From DASSUW01 sp963806395 (GTDB taxonomy: Bacteria > Actinomycetota > Thermoleophilia > Solirubrobacterales > Solirubrobacteraceae), in the NCBI GenBank assembly GCA_963806395.1, contig CAWDYI010000010.1, positions 1 through 64,000 of the forward strand: DNA of 64,000 nucleotides, read 5' to 3'. The translations under genes and the position numbers were made by a program. Below the pieces are notes generated by a model. That model was not told the DNA's origin, did not search any database, and saw only the letters and a list, made by a program, of their open reading frames with translations. Positions 42,907-53,943 of the stretch are shown here, one piece after another. Each line of letters opens with the position of its first letter. Position 1 is the first letter of the stretch.

Positions 42907-44547
42907 GTGCTGTCCGGCGAAGCCTCGGGTGCGTCGGTGATCGTGTTCCGCCTCACGGCGCTCTCGTTCATCGTGAGCGGCCTGATCGCCTGGCAGCGAC
43001 GGCCGGACAACCGCGTCGGAGCGCTGATGGTCGCGACCGGCTTCGGCGTCCTCGTCAATCCGCTCCTGAGCCAGGTCGAGTGGTCGCCCGTCCAGACGCT
43101 CGGTGTCCTCGCCAACGACTGGTGGACCGTCGTCTTCGTCGTCCTGCTGCTCGTGTTCCCGCACGGCCGCCGGATCCGGGGCCGGCTCGAATGGCTGGTC
43201 GTCGCGTTCGCGGTTCCGGTCGCCATGCTCCAGCCCGTGTGGCTGATGTTCGCCGAGGAGGAGGGGCTCGTGAACGACCTGCTCGTGTCGCCGAACGCGG
43301 GCGTGGCCGACGTGATCGACAAGGCCCAGCGGGCGACGCTGCTGGCCGCGACGTTCTCGCTGTTCGTGATCCTCGTGCTGCGATGGCTGAGGGCATCGCC
43401 ACCGATGCGCCGCGTCCTGCTCCCGACGCTCGCCGGTGGCGCGACGATGCTCTCGTTCGCGGGCATGCTCGCCGCCGACCTGATCGCAGGCGGCCGGTCG
43501 GAGACGATTCTGCTGATCACGCTGTGCGTCTTCGCGACGGTGCCGCTCGCGTTCCTGGCCGGGCTGCTGCGCTCCCGGCTCGCGCGCGTCGCGGTCGGCG
43601 GGCTCCTGGTCGAGCTGCGCGATACGACGTCGCCCACCGCGCTGCGCGACGCACTGGCGACGACGCTCGGCGATCCGTCGCTCACGCTCCTGTACTGGCT
43701 CCCGGAGTACAACGCGTGGGCCGACGCCGAAGGCCGGCCGGCGGCGCTCCCGGCGGACGGGGACGCGCGTGCGACGAAGCTCGTGGAGCGCGGCGGTGAG
43801 CACGTCGCCGCACTCATCCACGACGAGTCGCTGCTCGACGAGCCCGAGCTGATCGAGTCCGCCTGCGCGGTCGCGGCGATCGCGCTCGAGAACGCACGTC
43901 TGCACGCGGATCTGAAGGCGCGCCTCGACGAGCTGCGCGCGTCGCGCGCCCGGATCGTCGAGACCGGTGACATCGAGCGCCGCCGGCTGGAGCGCAACCT
44001 GCACGACGGCGCGCAGCAGCGGCTGGTCGCGCTCGCGCTTTCGCTCGGCATGGCCGAGTCGCGCGTGCGGGTCGATCCCGAGCTCGTCGAGAAACTGCTG
44101 GCCGAGGCCAAGCAGGAGCTCACGCTCGGGCTCGGCGAACTGCGCGAGCTTGCCCGCGGCATCCACCCGGGCGTGCTCAGCGACCACGGGCTGGAGGTCG
44201 CGGTCGAGTCGCTCGCGGCGCGCGCGACGGTCCCCGTCAAGCTCGAGATCGGCCTCCCCGACCGCCCGCCCGAGCCGGTCGAGGTGGCCGCCTACTTCTT
44301 CGTCAGCGAGTCGCTGGCGAACGTCGCGAAGTACGCCCACGCGTCGCGCGCGACCGTCCGGATCGAGCGGGAGAACGGCCACCTCGTGGTCGAGGTCACC
44401 GACGACGGGATCGGCGGCGCCGACGACACGCGCGGGTCGGGCATCCGCGGCCTGGCGGACCGGGTCGAGACGCTCGGCGGCCGCCTGCTCGTGCTCAGCC
44501 CGGTGGGCGGCGGCACGCGGATCAGCGCGGAGATCCCGTGCCCGTGA
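42907..44547 (+). CDS. Membrane sensor histidine kinase, NarL type (HisKA_3)
   Basis: 546 residues from the GTG at 42907. Six or so membrane helices, a GAF-like region (TALRDALATTLGDPSLTLLYWLPEY), phospho-acceptor helix RRRLERNLHDGAQQRLVALAL, and ATPase motifs SESLANVAKYAHA, TDDGIGG, GSGIRGLADRV. Same layout as the kinase at 5083-6837; no response regulator nearby. The frame is open upstream and encodes RLRRALWPIGLLASFLSFVP, which looks like a real first helix. A good ribosome site (GAAGGGAG) stands 6 bases before GTA at 42805, so the true start may be there (GTG misread as GTA) and the protein about 580 residues. Confidence 0.9.
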   Translation: MLSGEASGASVIVFRLTALSFIVSGLIAWQRRPDNRVGALMVATGFGVLVNPLLSQVEWSPVQTLGVLANDWWTVVFVVLLLVFPHGRRIRGRLEWLVVAFAVPVAMLQPVWLMFAEEEGLVNDLLVSPNAGVADVIDKAQRATLLAATFSLFVILVLRWLRASPPMRRVLLPTLAGGATMLSFAGMLAADLIAGGRSETILLITLCVFATVPLAFLAGLLRSRLARVAVGGLLVELRDTTSPTALRDALATTLGDPSLTLLYWLPEYNAWADAEGRPAALPADGDARATKLVERGGEHVAALIHDESLLDEPELIESACAVAAIALENARLHADLKARLDELRASRARIVETGDIERRRLERNLHDGAQQRLVALALSLGMAESRVRVDPELVEKLLAEAKQELTLGLGELRELARGIHPGVLSDHGLEVAVESLAARATVPVKLEIGLPDRPPEPVEVAAYFFVSESLANVAKYAHASRATVRIERENGHLVVEVTDDGIGGADDTRGSGIRGLADRVETLGGRLLVLSPVGGGTRISAEIPCP

Positions 44548-46005
<1,458 letters not shown>

Positions 46006-46112
46006 GCGCGACTCCTCGCTCGTGCTGAGTGATGACAGTGTTGCGGAGAGGCCGTCGTGACGGGTGCCGACCGCGCCGCGGCACCGTCGCCCTCACGGTC
46101 TAGGCTGGGCAC

Positions 46113-46832
46113 ATGACGCCTTCTGAGCAGCCTCCCGGCCCGCCTTCCGAAGGACCGCCCTCTTCACCGCCGCCGGGGACGCCGCCGCCGGCCTATGTGC
46201 CGTCGCTGAGCGGCCCGGCAACGGCCTCGGGCGTCACCGTGTCCGATCCCTCCGGCCCGCCCTCGCCGGACTACCCGGCGAGCATCGAGATCTCCTACCC
46301 GAACGAGATGAACCGCTGGCTGCCGCTCGTCAAGTGGCTGCTCATCATCCCGCACCTCGTCGTGCTGTTCTTCGTCGGCATCGCCGCGTTCTTCGTGGCG
46401 ATCTACGCGTTCTTCGCCGTGCTCTTCACCGGCCGCTGGCCGCGCGGCGCCTTCGACTTCCTCGTCGGCACGCTCAGGTGGGCCTACCGCGTGACCGTCT
46501 ACGCCTACCTGATGGTCGATCCCTACCCGCCGTTCACGCTCGACGACGACCCCGACTATCCGGTGCGGCTGAACGTCGACTACCCGGAGCGGATCGCCAA
46601 CTGGCGGCCGCTGGTGCACTGGCTGCTGATCCTCCCGTACCTGTTCGTCGCCGGCGTGCTCTTGTGGCTGACCGGCCTGCTGGCGGTGATCGCCTTCTTC
46701 ACGATCCTGTTCACGAAGCAGATCCCGCGAGGCCTGTTCGAGCTCATGGTCCCGGGCCTGCGCTGGAACCTGCGCGGCAGCGCCTACGCCTACTTCATGT
46801 CCGACCGCTATCCGCCGTGGGAATGGGGCTAG
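46113..46832 (+). CDS. Membrane protein with two DUF4389 repeats
   Basis: 239 residues. A Pro/Ser-rich N-terminus (~55 residues) precedes two similar halves, each YPxxxNRW/ANW-x-PLVxWLLxxPHL/YL followed by a long hydrophobic segment and RGxFxxxxGxxRWxxRxxxYxYxMxDxYPP: the DUF4389 pattern. Four membrane helices in all. Function unknown. Confidence 0.88.
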   Translation: MTPSEQPPGPPSEGPPSSPPPGTPPPAYVPSLSGPATASGVTVSDPSGPPSPDYPASIEISYPNEMNRWLPLVKWLLIIPHLVVLFFVGIAAFFVAIYAFFAVLFTGRWPRGAFDFLVGTLRWAYRVTVYAYLMVDPYPPFTLDDDPDYPVRLNVDYPERIANWRPLVHWLLILPYLFVAGVLLWLTGLLAVIAFFTILFTKQIPRGLFELMVPGLRWNLRGSAYAYFMSDRYPPWEWG

Positions 46833-46836
46833 TGGG

Positions 46837-47676
46837 TCACCCGCGAGCAGCGGCGACGACGAGATCGGCCATCGCCTTCATCCCGAGCAGGTTCGGGTGG
46901 AGCGGAGCGGCCGCGTTGGCCGGGATCACCGGTTCGACCCAGCGCACGCCGGGCGGCGCGCAGGCGTCGTGGCCCGCGCTGGCCGCATAGACGTCGACCA
47001 GCTGCGCGCCGCCTGACGCGGCCTGCTCGGCGAGCATCGCGTTGAGCTCCTCCTGCTTGGCGCGCATCCACGGCACGTCGCCGCCGGCGACGGGCATCGT
47101 CGGGTAGCAGCCCGCACCGCTGTGGGGGAAGATCGCGGAGTAGTTGACGACCAGGACGCGCGCGGACGGTGACCGCGCGTGGATCTCGGCGAGCACGGCC
47201 GCGACCTTCGGAGCGGTCCCGGCAATCCGCTGGCTGATCTCGTCGACGCCGCCGACGACGTACTTGTCGCGGCACGGCGACCCGGTCGACGGGGCGAGCG
47301 AGATGCAGTCCTCCGCGATGCTGGTGAACCCGATGTCGTTGCCGCTGATCGTGACCGTGACGAGCGCGGTGTCGGCGGACAGCGCGTTCAGCTGCGGCGG
47401 GTTCGGCCGCGGCGAGACGTTCTGCGGTGCCGTCATGTCCTCGGTCTCGGCGCCGCTGCACGTCGCGTCGCGGTACTCGGCGTAGCGCAGTTGCAGCTGG
47501 GCGAGCCGGCCGTAGTTGCTGCTCGACTTCAGGCACCCGAACGGCGGCAGCGGGAGCGGGATCAACGGCCCGGCCGCGTACGAGTCGCCGAGCGCGGCGA
47601 AGCGCGGCGCGGCCTGCGCCGCTCCCGCGAACGCCACGACCGCCGCCAGCACGGCAAGCACGACCCCGACCCGCAT
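46837..47676 (-). CDS. Secreted SGNH/GDSL lipase-esterase
   Basis: 279 residues. Signal peptide (VGVVLAVLAAVVAFAGAAQA), block I AALGDSYAAG with the nucleophile Ser, block III TISGNDIGFTSIA (GND), and the Asp-x-x-His-like end PLHPNLLGMKAMADLV, as in Streptomyces scabies-type SGNH hydrolases. Several Cys residues should form disulfides. ATG 47676 was preferred over a TTG at 47688. Confidence 0.9.
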   Translation of the reverse strand: MRVGVVLAVLAAVVAFAGAAQAAPRFAALGDSYAAGPLIPLPLPPFGCLKSSSNYGRLAQLQLRYAEYRDATCSGAETEDMTAPQNVSPRPNPPQLNALSADTALVTVTISGNDIGFTSIAEDCISLAPSTGSPCRDKYVVGGVDEISQRIAGTAPKVAAVLAEIHARSPSARVLVVNYSAIFPHSGAGCYPTMPVAGGDVPWMRAKQEELNAMLAEQAASGGAQLVDVYAASAGHDACAPPGVRWVEPVIPANAAAPLHPNLLGMKAMADLVVAAARG

Positions 47677-47735
47677 CGCTTGGCGCAATACCCGATTTCG
47701 CGAGTACCAGCCGTCAGATTGGGCAGGACAAACAC

Positions 47736-48044
47736 ATGGCTACGAAGACACCCGATACCGACCTGTTCGATCGTCTCCGCGCCATCGGGCTGCGCAAGCG
47801 CGTCGCCCGCGATCTCTCGGGCGCGCTGGAGAAGGCCAACGACACCCGCGCCTCGAAGGCCGCGCAGGGGACGATCGGGGACCTCCGCAAGCTCGCCGAC
47901 GAGCTCGAGGACCGCGTCCGCGGCGGCCCGGAGAAGCGCAGCGCCGCGGCCCGGAAAGCGGCGATGACGCGCCGGCAGCAGGCAGAGAAGCGCAGCGCCG
48001 CCGCGCGCAAGGCGGCCCGCACGCGCGCGAGCAGCGCCAAGTAG
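47736..48044 (+). CDS. Small basic protein with histone H1-like repeats
   Basis: 102 residues. N-terminal half is a charged helix (DLFDRLRAIGLRKRVARDLSGALEKAND); the C-terminal half repeats EKRSAAARKAA twice with TRRQQ/TRASS between, a Lys/Ala-rich pattern like bacterial histone H1-like proteins. May bind DNA. AGGA lies about 8 bases before the ATG. A glycosyltransferase gene follows after 12 bases. Confidence 0.75.
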   Translation: MATKTPDTDLFDRLRAIGLRKRVARDLSGALEKANDTRASKAAQGTIGDLRKLADELEDRVRGGPEKRSAAARKAAMTRRQQAEKRSAAARKAARTRASSAK

Positions 48045-48056
48045 CATCCGCGGAGC

Positions 48057-48818
48057 GTGGCCGACACGCTCGTCTTCATCCCCGCCTGGAACGAGGCCGC
48101 CTCGCTGCCCGAGCTGCTCGCCGAAGCCGCGCGCGATCTGCCGGACGCCGACCTGCTCGTGATCGACGACGGTTCGACCGACGACACGGCGCAGGTGGCC
48201 AAGGCGGCCGGTGCCGAGGTGGTCAGCTTCCCGGAGAACCGCGGGCTGCGCCACGGCATCGCCGAGGGATACCGGCAGGCGCACGTGCGCGAGTACGAGT
48301 ACTGCGGCCGGCTCGACGCCGACGGCCAGCACCCGCCCGCCGAGCTCGTCCGGATGCTCGCGATGGTGAAGGCGGACGAGTGCGACGTCGCGGTCGGGTC
48401 GCGCTTCCTGCCGGACTCCGGCAAGGACGGCGAGCGCTACAAGCCGGCGCCGGAGCGCGTGTTCGGCACCGCGCTGCTGCGGATGCTGATGCGCGTGCGG
48501 CTCGGCCAGCCGATCTCCGACGGCACGAGCGGCATGTACGCGGTCAACCACAAGGCGCTCGACCTGCTCTCCGACCCGTACGTGTGCGAGGCGCCCGAGG
48601 TCGAGGCGCTGATGCGGATCACCGACGCCAAGCTGCGGCTGCTCGAGGTGCCCGTCCACATGCGCCAGCGCGAGCACGGCGAGTCGTCGTTCCGCGGCCG
48701 CCGCGCGGTCGAGCTGGTCGTGACGATCGGGCTGACGCTGTTCGCCGGCGAGCTGATGCGGCGTCGTCACCAGCGCCAGCAGCGCAAGGGCATCAAGAAG
48801 CTGCTGCCCGGCGGCTGA
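48057..48818 (+). CDS. Family 2 glycosyltransferase
   Basis: 253 residues, GT-A fold: VFIPAWNEAASLPELL, DADLLVIDDGSTDDTA, FPENRGLRHGIAEGYRQA, and YCGRLDADGQHPPAEL with the DxD metal site, then GSRFLPDSG and SFRGRRAVELVVTIGLTLF. Resembles polyprenol-phosphate glycosyltransferases (DPM1-like) but lacks long membrane helices. GTG start. The last 26 bases overlap the convergent gene. Confidence 0.9.
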   Translation: MADTLVFIPAWNEAASLPELLAEAARDLPDADLLVIDDGSTDDTAQVAKAAGAEVVSFPENRGLRHGIAEGYRQAHVREYEYCGRLDADGQHPPAELVRMLAMVKADECDVAVGSRFLPDSGKDGERYKPAPERVFGTALLRMLMRVRLGQPISDGTSGMYAVNHKALDLLSDPYVCEAPEVEALMRITDAKLRLLEVPVHMRQREHGESSFRGRRAVELVVTIGLTLFAGELMRRRHQRQQRKGIKKLLPGG

Positions 48819-49242
48819 CGGCCCACGAGCCGACCGCAAGCGCCGCCACGCCCGCGACCGCAACCCCGCGGCCGACCTGACGCGGCGCTCCCACCGGCCA
48901 CAGCATCGGCGTGGGCGCCTGGTCGTCGCTCGCGTCGCGCAGCAGGTGCGACGTCAGGCCGGCGAAGGCGGCCCAGCCGTGTCGCGGCCCGCCCACGGCG
49001 AGGCCGACGCCGCCGAGCGCTACCGCCACCGCGATCGCGTGGCTGCGCGGTCGCGCAGGCAGCGACAGCATCGGCTCGATCCGCAGCGAGCGCGCGGCGA
49101 CCGCGTGATCGACGTCGATCAGCGTGCCGGCCGCCACCGCAGTGCGCACGGCCGCGCTCCCGAGCGGCGCCGCCACCGCGGCGGCGAGCAGGGCGTGTGC
49201 GAACGGATCGGAGACCGCGACGAGGTACCTGCGGAAGCTCAC
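48793..49242 (-). CDS. YdjM-like membrane metal-dependent hydrolase
   Basis: 149 residues with three or four hydrophobic segments. SDPFAHALLAA, GTLIDVDHAVAAR and GLTSHLLRDASDDQAPTPMLWPV contain the His/Asp clusters of YdjM/DUF457-type putative metal-dependent hydrolases. The GTG start overlaps the stop of the ROK kinase gene (GTGA). Function not established for the family. Confidence 0.7.
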   Translation of the reverse strand: MSFRRYLVAVSDPFAHALLAAAVAAPLGSAAVRTAVAAGTLIDVDHAVAARSLRIEPMLSLPARPRSHAIAVAVALGGVGLAVGGPRHGWAAFAGLTSHLLRDASDDQAPTPMLWPVGAPRQVGRGVAVAGVAALAVGSWAVSRRAAAS

Positions 49243-50221
49243 CCGCGCGCGCGTGCGGCTGCCGCGGTCCTGACCAGGAGCGACGCCCCGACGGCGCCGC
49301 CGAGGTCTCCGAGCGCGGCGAGCTCGACGGCCGGCGGACGGTCGTCGGCGAACAGGTGCGGCATCATCGCCTCGCGGATCCGGTCCACGTAGGGCTGCCC
49401 GAGCCGCAGGCCGAGGCCACCGCCGATGATCACCGCCTCGATGTCGAGCACGTTCTGCGAGGAGGCGATCCCGGCGCCGAGCGCGCGCACCGCGCGTTCG
49501 ATCAGCCGGTGGGCCATCGCATCGTCGCGATCGAGAGCGCGCGCCCACACGCCGCTCGTCAGACGCGTCCGCCCACGCTCCTCCATGATCTTGAACAGCA
49601 CCGTCTTCTCGCCGCCGTCCACGTCGCGGCGGGCGCGCAGTCTCCATTGCCAGCCGCCCGGCGTAGGCCTCCATGCAGCCCTTGCGCCCGCACGGGCACG
49701 GCGCGCCGTCCATCTTGACGACGACGTGGCCGATCTCGCCCGCCGCGTCGCGGCCGATCCACGGCTTGCCGTCGAGCACGATGCCGCCGCCGACGCCGGT
49801 GCCCCAGAAGACGCCGAGCACCGAGTTGTACTCGCGCGCCGGCCCCGAGCTCGAACTCGGCGTCGGTGGCCACCTGCACGTCGTTGCCGAGCGACACCGG
49901 CGCGCCGCACGCGTCCTCGAGGAACTGGCGCAGGTCGAACGTCCCGGCCCAGCCGGGCAGGTTCATGGCGCCCGAGACGGTGCCCGCGTCGTCGTCGACC
50001 TTGCCGGGCGACCCGAGGCCGATGCCCTCGAGTGCCGACGACTCGACGCCCGCCTGGTCCGCCGCCTCGCGCAGCGTGCTCGCGATCTCCGCCGCGACGT
50101 CGGGCGGGCCGCCCTTCGTCGGCGTCGGGTGCCGCGACTGGCCGACGACCTCACTGGCCTCGTCGACGACCACTGCCTGGATCTTGGTCCCGCCGAGATC
50201 GATGCCGCCCCGGTAGCTCAT
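49239..50221 (-). pseudogene. ROK family sugar kinase (glucokinase-like), two frameshifts
   Basis: Three coherent pieces in three frames: MSYRGGIDLGGTKIQAVVVDEAS...VSLGNDVQVATDAEFELGAG (to about 49845); SVLGVFWGTGVGGGIVLDGK...CPCGRKGCMEAYAGRLA with the ROK zinc-binding CxCGxxGC (to about 49645); and VLFKIMEERGRTRLTSGVWARAL...IEAVIIGGGLGLRLGQPYVDRI to the end. Each junction needs one added or lost base, and nothing else is missing. Joined length about 325 residues, right for ROK kinases. Sequence errors are likelier than decay. Confidence 0.85.
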
Positions 50222-50275
50222 GACGCGAAGGTACTGCCCGCGGAATAACTCGGCCAGTCCTGCGTCCGTGCTGAC

Positions 50276-51646
50276 ATGAGCCTCGAGACGACGCGGCGGT
50301 GCCCCACGTGCGGCAGGCCGGACACTGAACTGCGCGACTTCTGCGAAGGCTGCGGCGAGTATCTGCGCTGGGACGCGACCGCGGAGCACGCGCCGCGGCC
50401 GGAGCCGCCGACGGTTGAGCAACCGCCCGTCGTGCGGGCCGTCGCGCCCGTGCTGCTGTTGCTCGATTCCGACACGGCGAGCGTGGCGGCGGGCGGCGCA
50501 GGCGTGCTGCGCGGGCTGATCCGCAATCAGAGCGGCGTCGTCGACAACTACGACTTCCGGATCGCCGGGCTGCCCGATGGCTGGGCCGCGCCGCCGCCGA
50601 CCGCGTACCTGCTGCCGTTCGGCTCCGCCGAGGGCCACGAGCAGCCGTTCGAGCTGGCGCTGACGCCTCCGCGCGCGCCCGTGGCGGCAGCACGGCCGTG
50701 GGCGTTCACGCTCGAGGCCGTCTCTCGCAGTACTGGGCGCGTCGCCGCTCGCGTGGACGCCACGCTGATCGTCGAGCCGTACGAGCAGCTGACGGCGCGC
50801 TCGCACCCGCAGCGGCGCCGCGGTCGCACCGGCAAGACATATGCGATCGAGGTCGCGAACGACGGCAACGCGCCCGCCACCGTGCGGCTGTCGGCGACCG
50901 ACACCGACGACGCCTGCGACGTCCGGATCGACACGCCTGTGCTCCAGATCGACGCCGGCGCCACGGCGACCGCCCGCGTGCGCGTGGCGCCGCGGCGGAT
51001 GCTGTGGTGGGGCCGCCCGGTCGAGCACCGGGTGGACGTCGAGGCGCCGGTGCCGCAGGTGCTCGCCTTCCGCCAGCTCCCGTGGATCCCGTGGTGGGTC
51101 CCGGCCGGGATCCTGGTGCTGATCGCGCTCGCGATCGCGCTGCTGGCGCTGCGCGGGGATCCGATCGACGTCCCGGAGGTGCGCGGCCAGACCGTCGAGG
51201 GTGCCCAGCAGGTGCTCGTCGAGGCGGGCCTGAAGTCGACGCCGCGGGTGCAGGAGCAGGTCGTCGCCGACCCGGGCGCGGTCGGCCGCGTGATCGCCCA
51301 GAACCCGGCCGCCGGATCCGAGATCGACGCCGACGGCGCGGTCATCCTGCAGACCGGCGTCGCGAACCAGGTCGTCGGCGTGCCCGACGTGCGGGGCGCC
51401 ACGCTCGAGCAGGCCCAGCAGGTGCTCACCGCGCGCGGCCTGATGCTCGGCGTGATCGAGCCCGGTGACGCCCCGCGCGATGCGCGCGTGGACTTCCAGA
51501 ACCCGGCTGCGGGCGGGGACGCGCGCGTCGGCTCGCCCGTGAACGTGATCCTCGCGGTCGAGGAGGAGCCGGAGGCGACGCCGACGCCGACCGCCGCGCC
51601 GACCGCCGAGCCGGTCGCGACCGCGCCTGCGACACCGCAGCCCTGA
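50276..51646 (+). CDS. Zinc-ribbon, single-span protein with two PASTA domains
   Basis: 456 residues. N-terminal zinc ribbon RRCPTCGRPDTELRDFCEGCGEYL (CxxC..CxxC), a large beta region (55-255) resembling NEW3-type Ig folds (RNQSGVVDNYDFRIAGLPDGW; VANDGNAPATVRL), one membrane helix (WVPAGILVLIALAIALLAL, about 275-293), then two PASTA domains outside (VPEVRGQTVEGAQQVLVEAGL; VPDVRGATLEQAQQVLTARGL) and a Pro/Thr tail. PASTA domains bind peptidoglycan fragments in Ser/Thr kinases; no kinase domain is present here. Confidence 0.88.
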   Translation: MSLETTRRCPTCGRPDTELRDFCEGCGEYLRWDATAEHAPRPEPPTVEQPPVVRAVAPVLLLLDSDTASVAAGGAGVLRGLIRNQSGVVDNYDFRIAGLPDGWAAPPPTAYLLPFGSAEGHEQPFELALTPPRAPVAAARPWAFTLEAVSRSTGRVAARVDATLIVEPYEQLTARSHPQRRRGRTGKTYAIEVANDGNAPATVRLSATDTDDACDVRIDTPVLQIDAGATATARVRVAPRRMLWWGRPVEHRVDVEAPVPQVLAFRQLPWIPWWVPAGILVLIALAIALLALRGDPIDVPEVRGQTVEGAQQVLVEAGLKSTPRVQEQVVADPGAVGRVIAQNPAAGSEIDADGAVILQTGVANQVVGVPDVRGATLEQAQQVLTARGLMLGVIEPGDAPRDARVDFQNPAAGGDARVGSPVNVILAVEEEPEATPTPTAAPTAEPVATAPATPQP

Positions 51647-51665
51647 CGCCCATACCGTGTCGGCG

Positions 51666-52400
51666 ATGACCGACGCGATCGAGCAGGCGCTCGCGCTGTT
51701 CGAGCAGCGCCCGGCGAAGCCGGACGCCGCCGACGGCTACATCGACCTGCTCGGCGGAGACGACCCGACGGGGTCGGGTCTCGGCCAGCAGGCGATGGTG
51801 AGCGCGCTGATCCCACGCATCTACGAGCGCGTGTGGCGGCCGGTGCTCGCGTCCGTGGCCATGGCCGGCCGCCGCGACGACCGGCGGATGGCGCTCGACA
51901 TGCTCGCCGTGTCCGCCGGCGACCGCGTGCTCGACGTTGCGTGCGGGCCGGGCAACTTCACGCGCGCGTTCGCGCGTGCGAGCGGCGACGGGCTCGTGGT
52001 CGGGCTCGACGCCTCGCGCACGATGCTCGGCCAGGCGGTCCGGGAGCCGAACCCGCCGAACGTCGCCTACGTGCGCGGTGACGCGGGGGCGCTGCCGTTC
52101 CGGGACGGCAGCTTCGACGCCGTCTGCTGCTTCGCGGCGCTGTACTTCATCGAGCAGCCGATGCGGGCGATCGACGAGATCGTGCGCGTGCTCGCCCCCG
52201 GCGGGCGAGTGGCGCTGCTGTCGAGCGTGGTACGCGGGCCGATCCCGGCCGGCGCGACCAACGCGGTCGTCCGCCGCCTCAGCGGGATGCGCGTGTTTGG
52301 CGCGGATGAGCTGTCGGGCGCGCTGCGGGATCGCGGTCTGACCGCGGTCGATCGGCAGCTGGCCGGATTCGCTCAGTTCGTGTCGGCTCGAGCCCGCTGA
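51666..52400 (+). CDS. Class I SAM-dependent methyltransferase (UbiE/Methyltransf_11 type)
   Basis: 244 residues. Motif I VLDVACGPGNFTRAFARAS, VVGLDASRTML, YVRGDAGALPFRDGSFDAVCCFAALYFIEQP and VRVLAPGGRVALLSSV are standard for UbiE-like enzymes. Substrate unknown. ATG 51666 preferred over GTG 51657. Confidence 0.9.
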   Translation: MTDAIEQALALFEQRPAKPDAADGYIDLLGGDDPTGSGLGQQAMVSALIPRIYERVWRPVLASVAMAGRRDDRRMALDMLAVSAGDRVLDVACGPGNFTRAFARASGDGLVVGLDASRTMLGQAVREPNPPNVAYVRGDAGALPFRDGSFDAVCCFAALYFIEQPMRAIDEIVRVLAPGGRVALLSSVVRGPIPAGATNAVVRRLSGMRVFGADELSGALRDRGLTAVDRQLAGFAQFVSARAR

Positions 52401-52489
52401 TGAACGGGTCGGCCGTGACCGGCTCGAGTCGGCGGCGGTCTTCTGTGACGGTCATGGAGAGCATCGTGGCGTCTAGTCATTAGGACGCC

Positions 52490-52520
52490 GCCGGGAGAGC
52501 GGTATTCCCACTCTCCCGGC
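52490..52520. terminator. Hairpin between convergent genes
   Basis: GCCGGGAGAG (52490-52499) pairs perfectly with CTCTCCCGGC (52511-52520) around an 11-base loop, between the methyltransferase stop and the propeller-protein stop. It can serve as a two-way terminator. Confidence 0.7.
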
Positions 52521-52532
52521 AGTCCTCTCTCC

Positions 52533-53882
52533 TCACCGCTTCAGCGTCACCGCCATCGTGGTGCGCCGCGCGGTCCCGCCCGTGGGCGTGAACGCCACCT
52601 TGACGCGCAGCTTGACGCTGCGCGAGCGCTTGAGCGAGCGGCGCGCCGCCTTCGTGAAGCGGAGCTTGAGCGTCGCCGTGCCGGCCTTCACGGACTTCGA
52701 GCCGGCGGCGACCTTGCGGCCGCTGCGCGTCGCCGCGGCGCTCACACGGCCGGCCGACGGCACCGTCACGCGCACACGCAGGCCCTTGGCGAGCGCCTTC
52801 GCCAGCTTCGCCTTCGCGGCCTTGGCGGCGAGGCCGCCGCCGGTGGCGCCGCTCCCCGCCGGGACGTCCGCCGGACCCCAGTCGGGCTGCTTGCCGCCGG
52901 GGATCAGCATCGCGGCGGTCTGCGACGCGCCTTCGATCGTGCAGCCGCCGCCGAAGCTCGGCACGGTCGCGACCTTGATGCCGTCGCCCTCGCCCCACGC
53001 GACACGCCCGCCGTCGGGCGCGAACGTCGGGGTCGAGAACGACCCGCCAGAGGGACCGCTGTAGCGGTAGCAGACGATCGGCTTGGAGCCGGGATCGGCG
53101 TCGCCGTCCTTGAAGCGCGTCGGGAACAGCGGCACGCTGTAGACCGTCAGCGTGCTGTCGTTCTCACCCGTCGCGAACGCGAGCTTCTTGCGATCGCGCG
53201 ACACGTCGCCGCCGCTGACGTGCGGGTTGTTCTCGACGGTGTCGCTGAACCAGTTCTTGACCAGGTTGCCGGTGCCGCCGTCGCTGATCGTGTCGAGGAT
53301 CACGTCGTGGTTCGGCAGATGCGTGGGGTCGCTGATCATCACGTTGTCGTTATCGATCCACGACGGGTTGCGCCAGCCGGAGTGCCGGCCGTAGCCGGGC
53401 TCGTCCCAACCGGTCTGGCGGTCGGCGCGCGAGTAGCCGGTGCCGCCCTCGTTGATCGTGGTGACGCACTGGGGCGGGAAGCACGTCGGGTTCTGGCTCT
53501 GGGTCATGTAGTAGTACGTGTAGGCCACCTTCGAGCCGTCCGGGGAGAGGGCGGGGTCGTAGGGCCCGTAGAACACCTTCGAGGGCGCCGGCCGCGTGTC
53601 GCTGACCGGAGTGTCGAAGTTGGCGAGCACGCGCCCGCGGCGGTCGAGCCGGTGCAGGCGGACGCCGTGGAGCGCGATCATCGTGCCGTTGTCGGCCTGG
53701 GAGACGTCGCTGTAGCCGCCGGTGGCGGTCACGCGGTACTGGCGCGAGCCGTCGCCGGTCGACAGCCAGACGTCGCCGTTCTTCACGTACGCGATTGAGT
53801 CGGCGCTCGCGGCGGGGGCCGCGACCGCCACGACCACCAGCACGGCGGCCGCTGCGAGGAGTCGGAGGAAGGGGGAGGACAT
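52533..53882 (-). CDS. Secreted TolB-like beta-propeller protein
   Basis: 449 residues. Signal peptide (LRLLAAAAVLVVVAVAAPAASA), then WD40/TolB-type blades: SIAYVKNGDVWLSTGDGSRQYRVT, DPALSPDGSKVAYTYYY, SWIDNDNVMIS, DVSRDRKKLAFATG, PTFAPDGGRVAWGEGDGIKVATV. A Lys/Ala-rich linker leads to a C-terminal basic beta domain (RVRVTVPSAGRVSAAATRSG...) often seen at the end of secreted Solirubrobacterales proteins. Function unknown. Confidence 0.85.
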   Translation of the reverse strand: MSSPFLRLLAAAAVLVVVAVAAPAASADSIAYVKNGDVWLSTGDGSRQYRVTATGGYSDVSQADNGTMIALHGVRLHRLDRRGRVLANFDTPVSDTRPAPSKVFYGPYDPALSPDGSKVAYTYYYMTQSQNPTCFPPQCVTTINEGGTGYSRADRQTGWDEPGYGRHSGWRNPSWIDNDNVMISDPTHLPNHDVILDTISDGGTGNLVKNWFSDTVENNPHVSGGDVSRDRKKLAFATGENDSTLTVYSVPLFPTRFKDGDADPGSKPIVCYRYSGPSGGSFSTPTFAPDGGRVAWGEGDGIKVATVPSFGGGCTIEGASQTAAMLIPGGKQPDWGPADVPAGSGATGGGLAAKAAKAKLAKALAKGLRVRVTVPSAGRVSAAATRSGRKVAAGSKSVKAGTATLKLRFTKAARRSLKRSRSVKLRVKVAFTPTGGTARRTTMAVTLKR

Positions 53883-53943
53883 GGCAGCGATCCTGCATCG
53901 CGCGCCGCCCCCTGGCATCGGGGAATCTCCTAGGATCGCGGCC

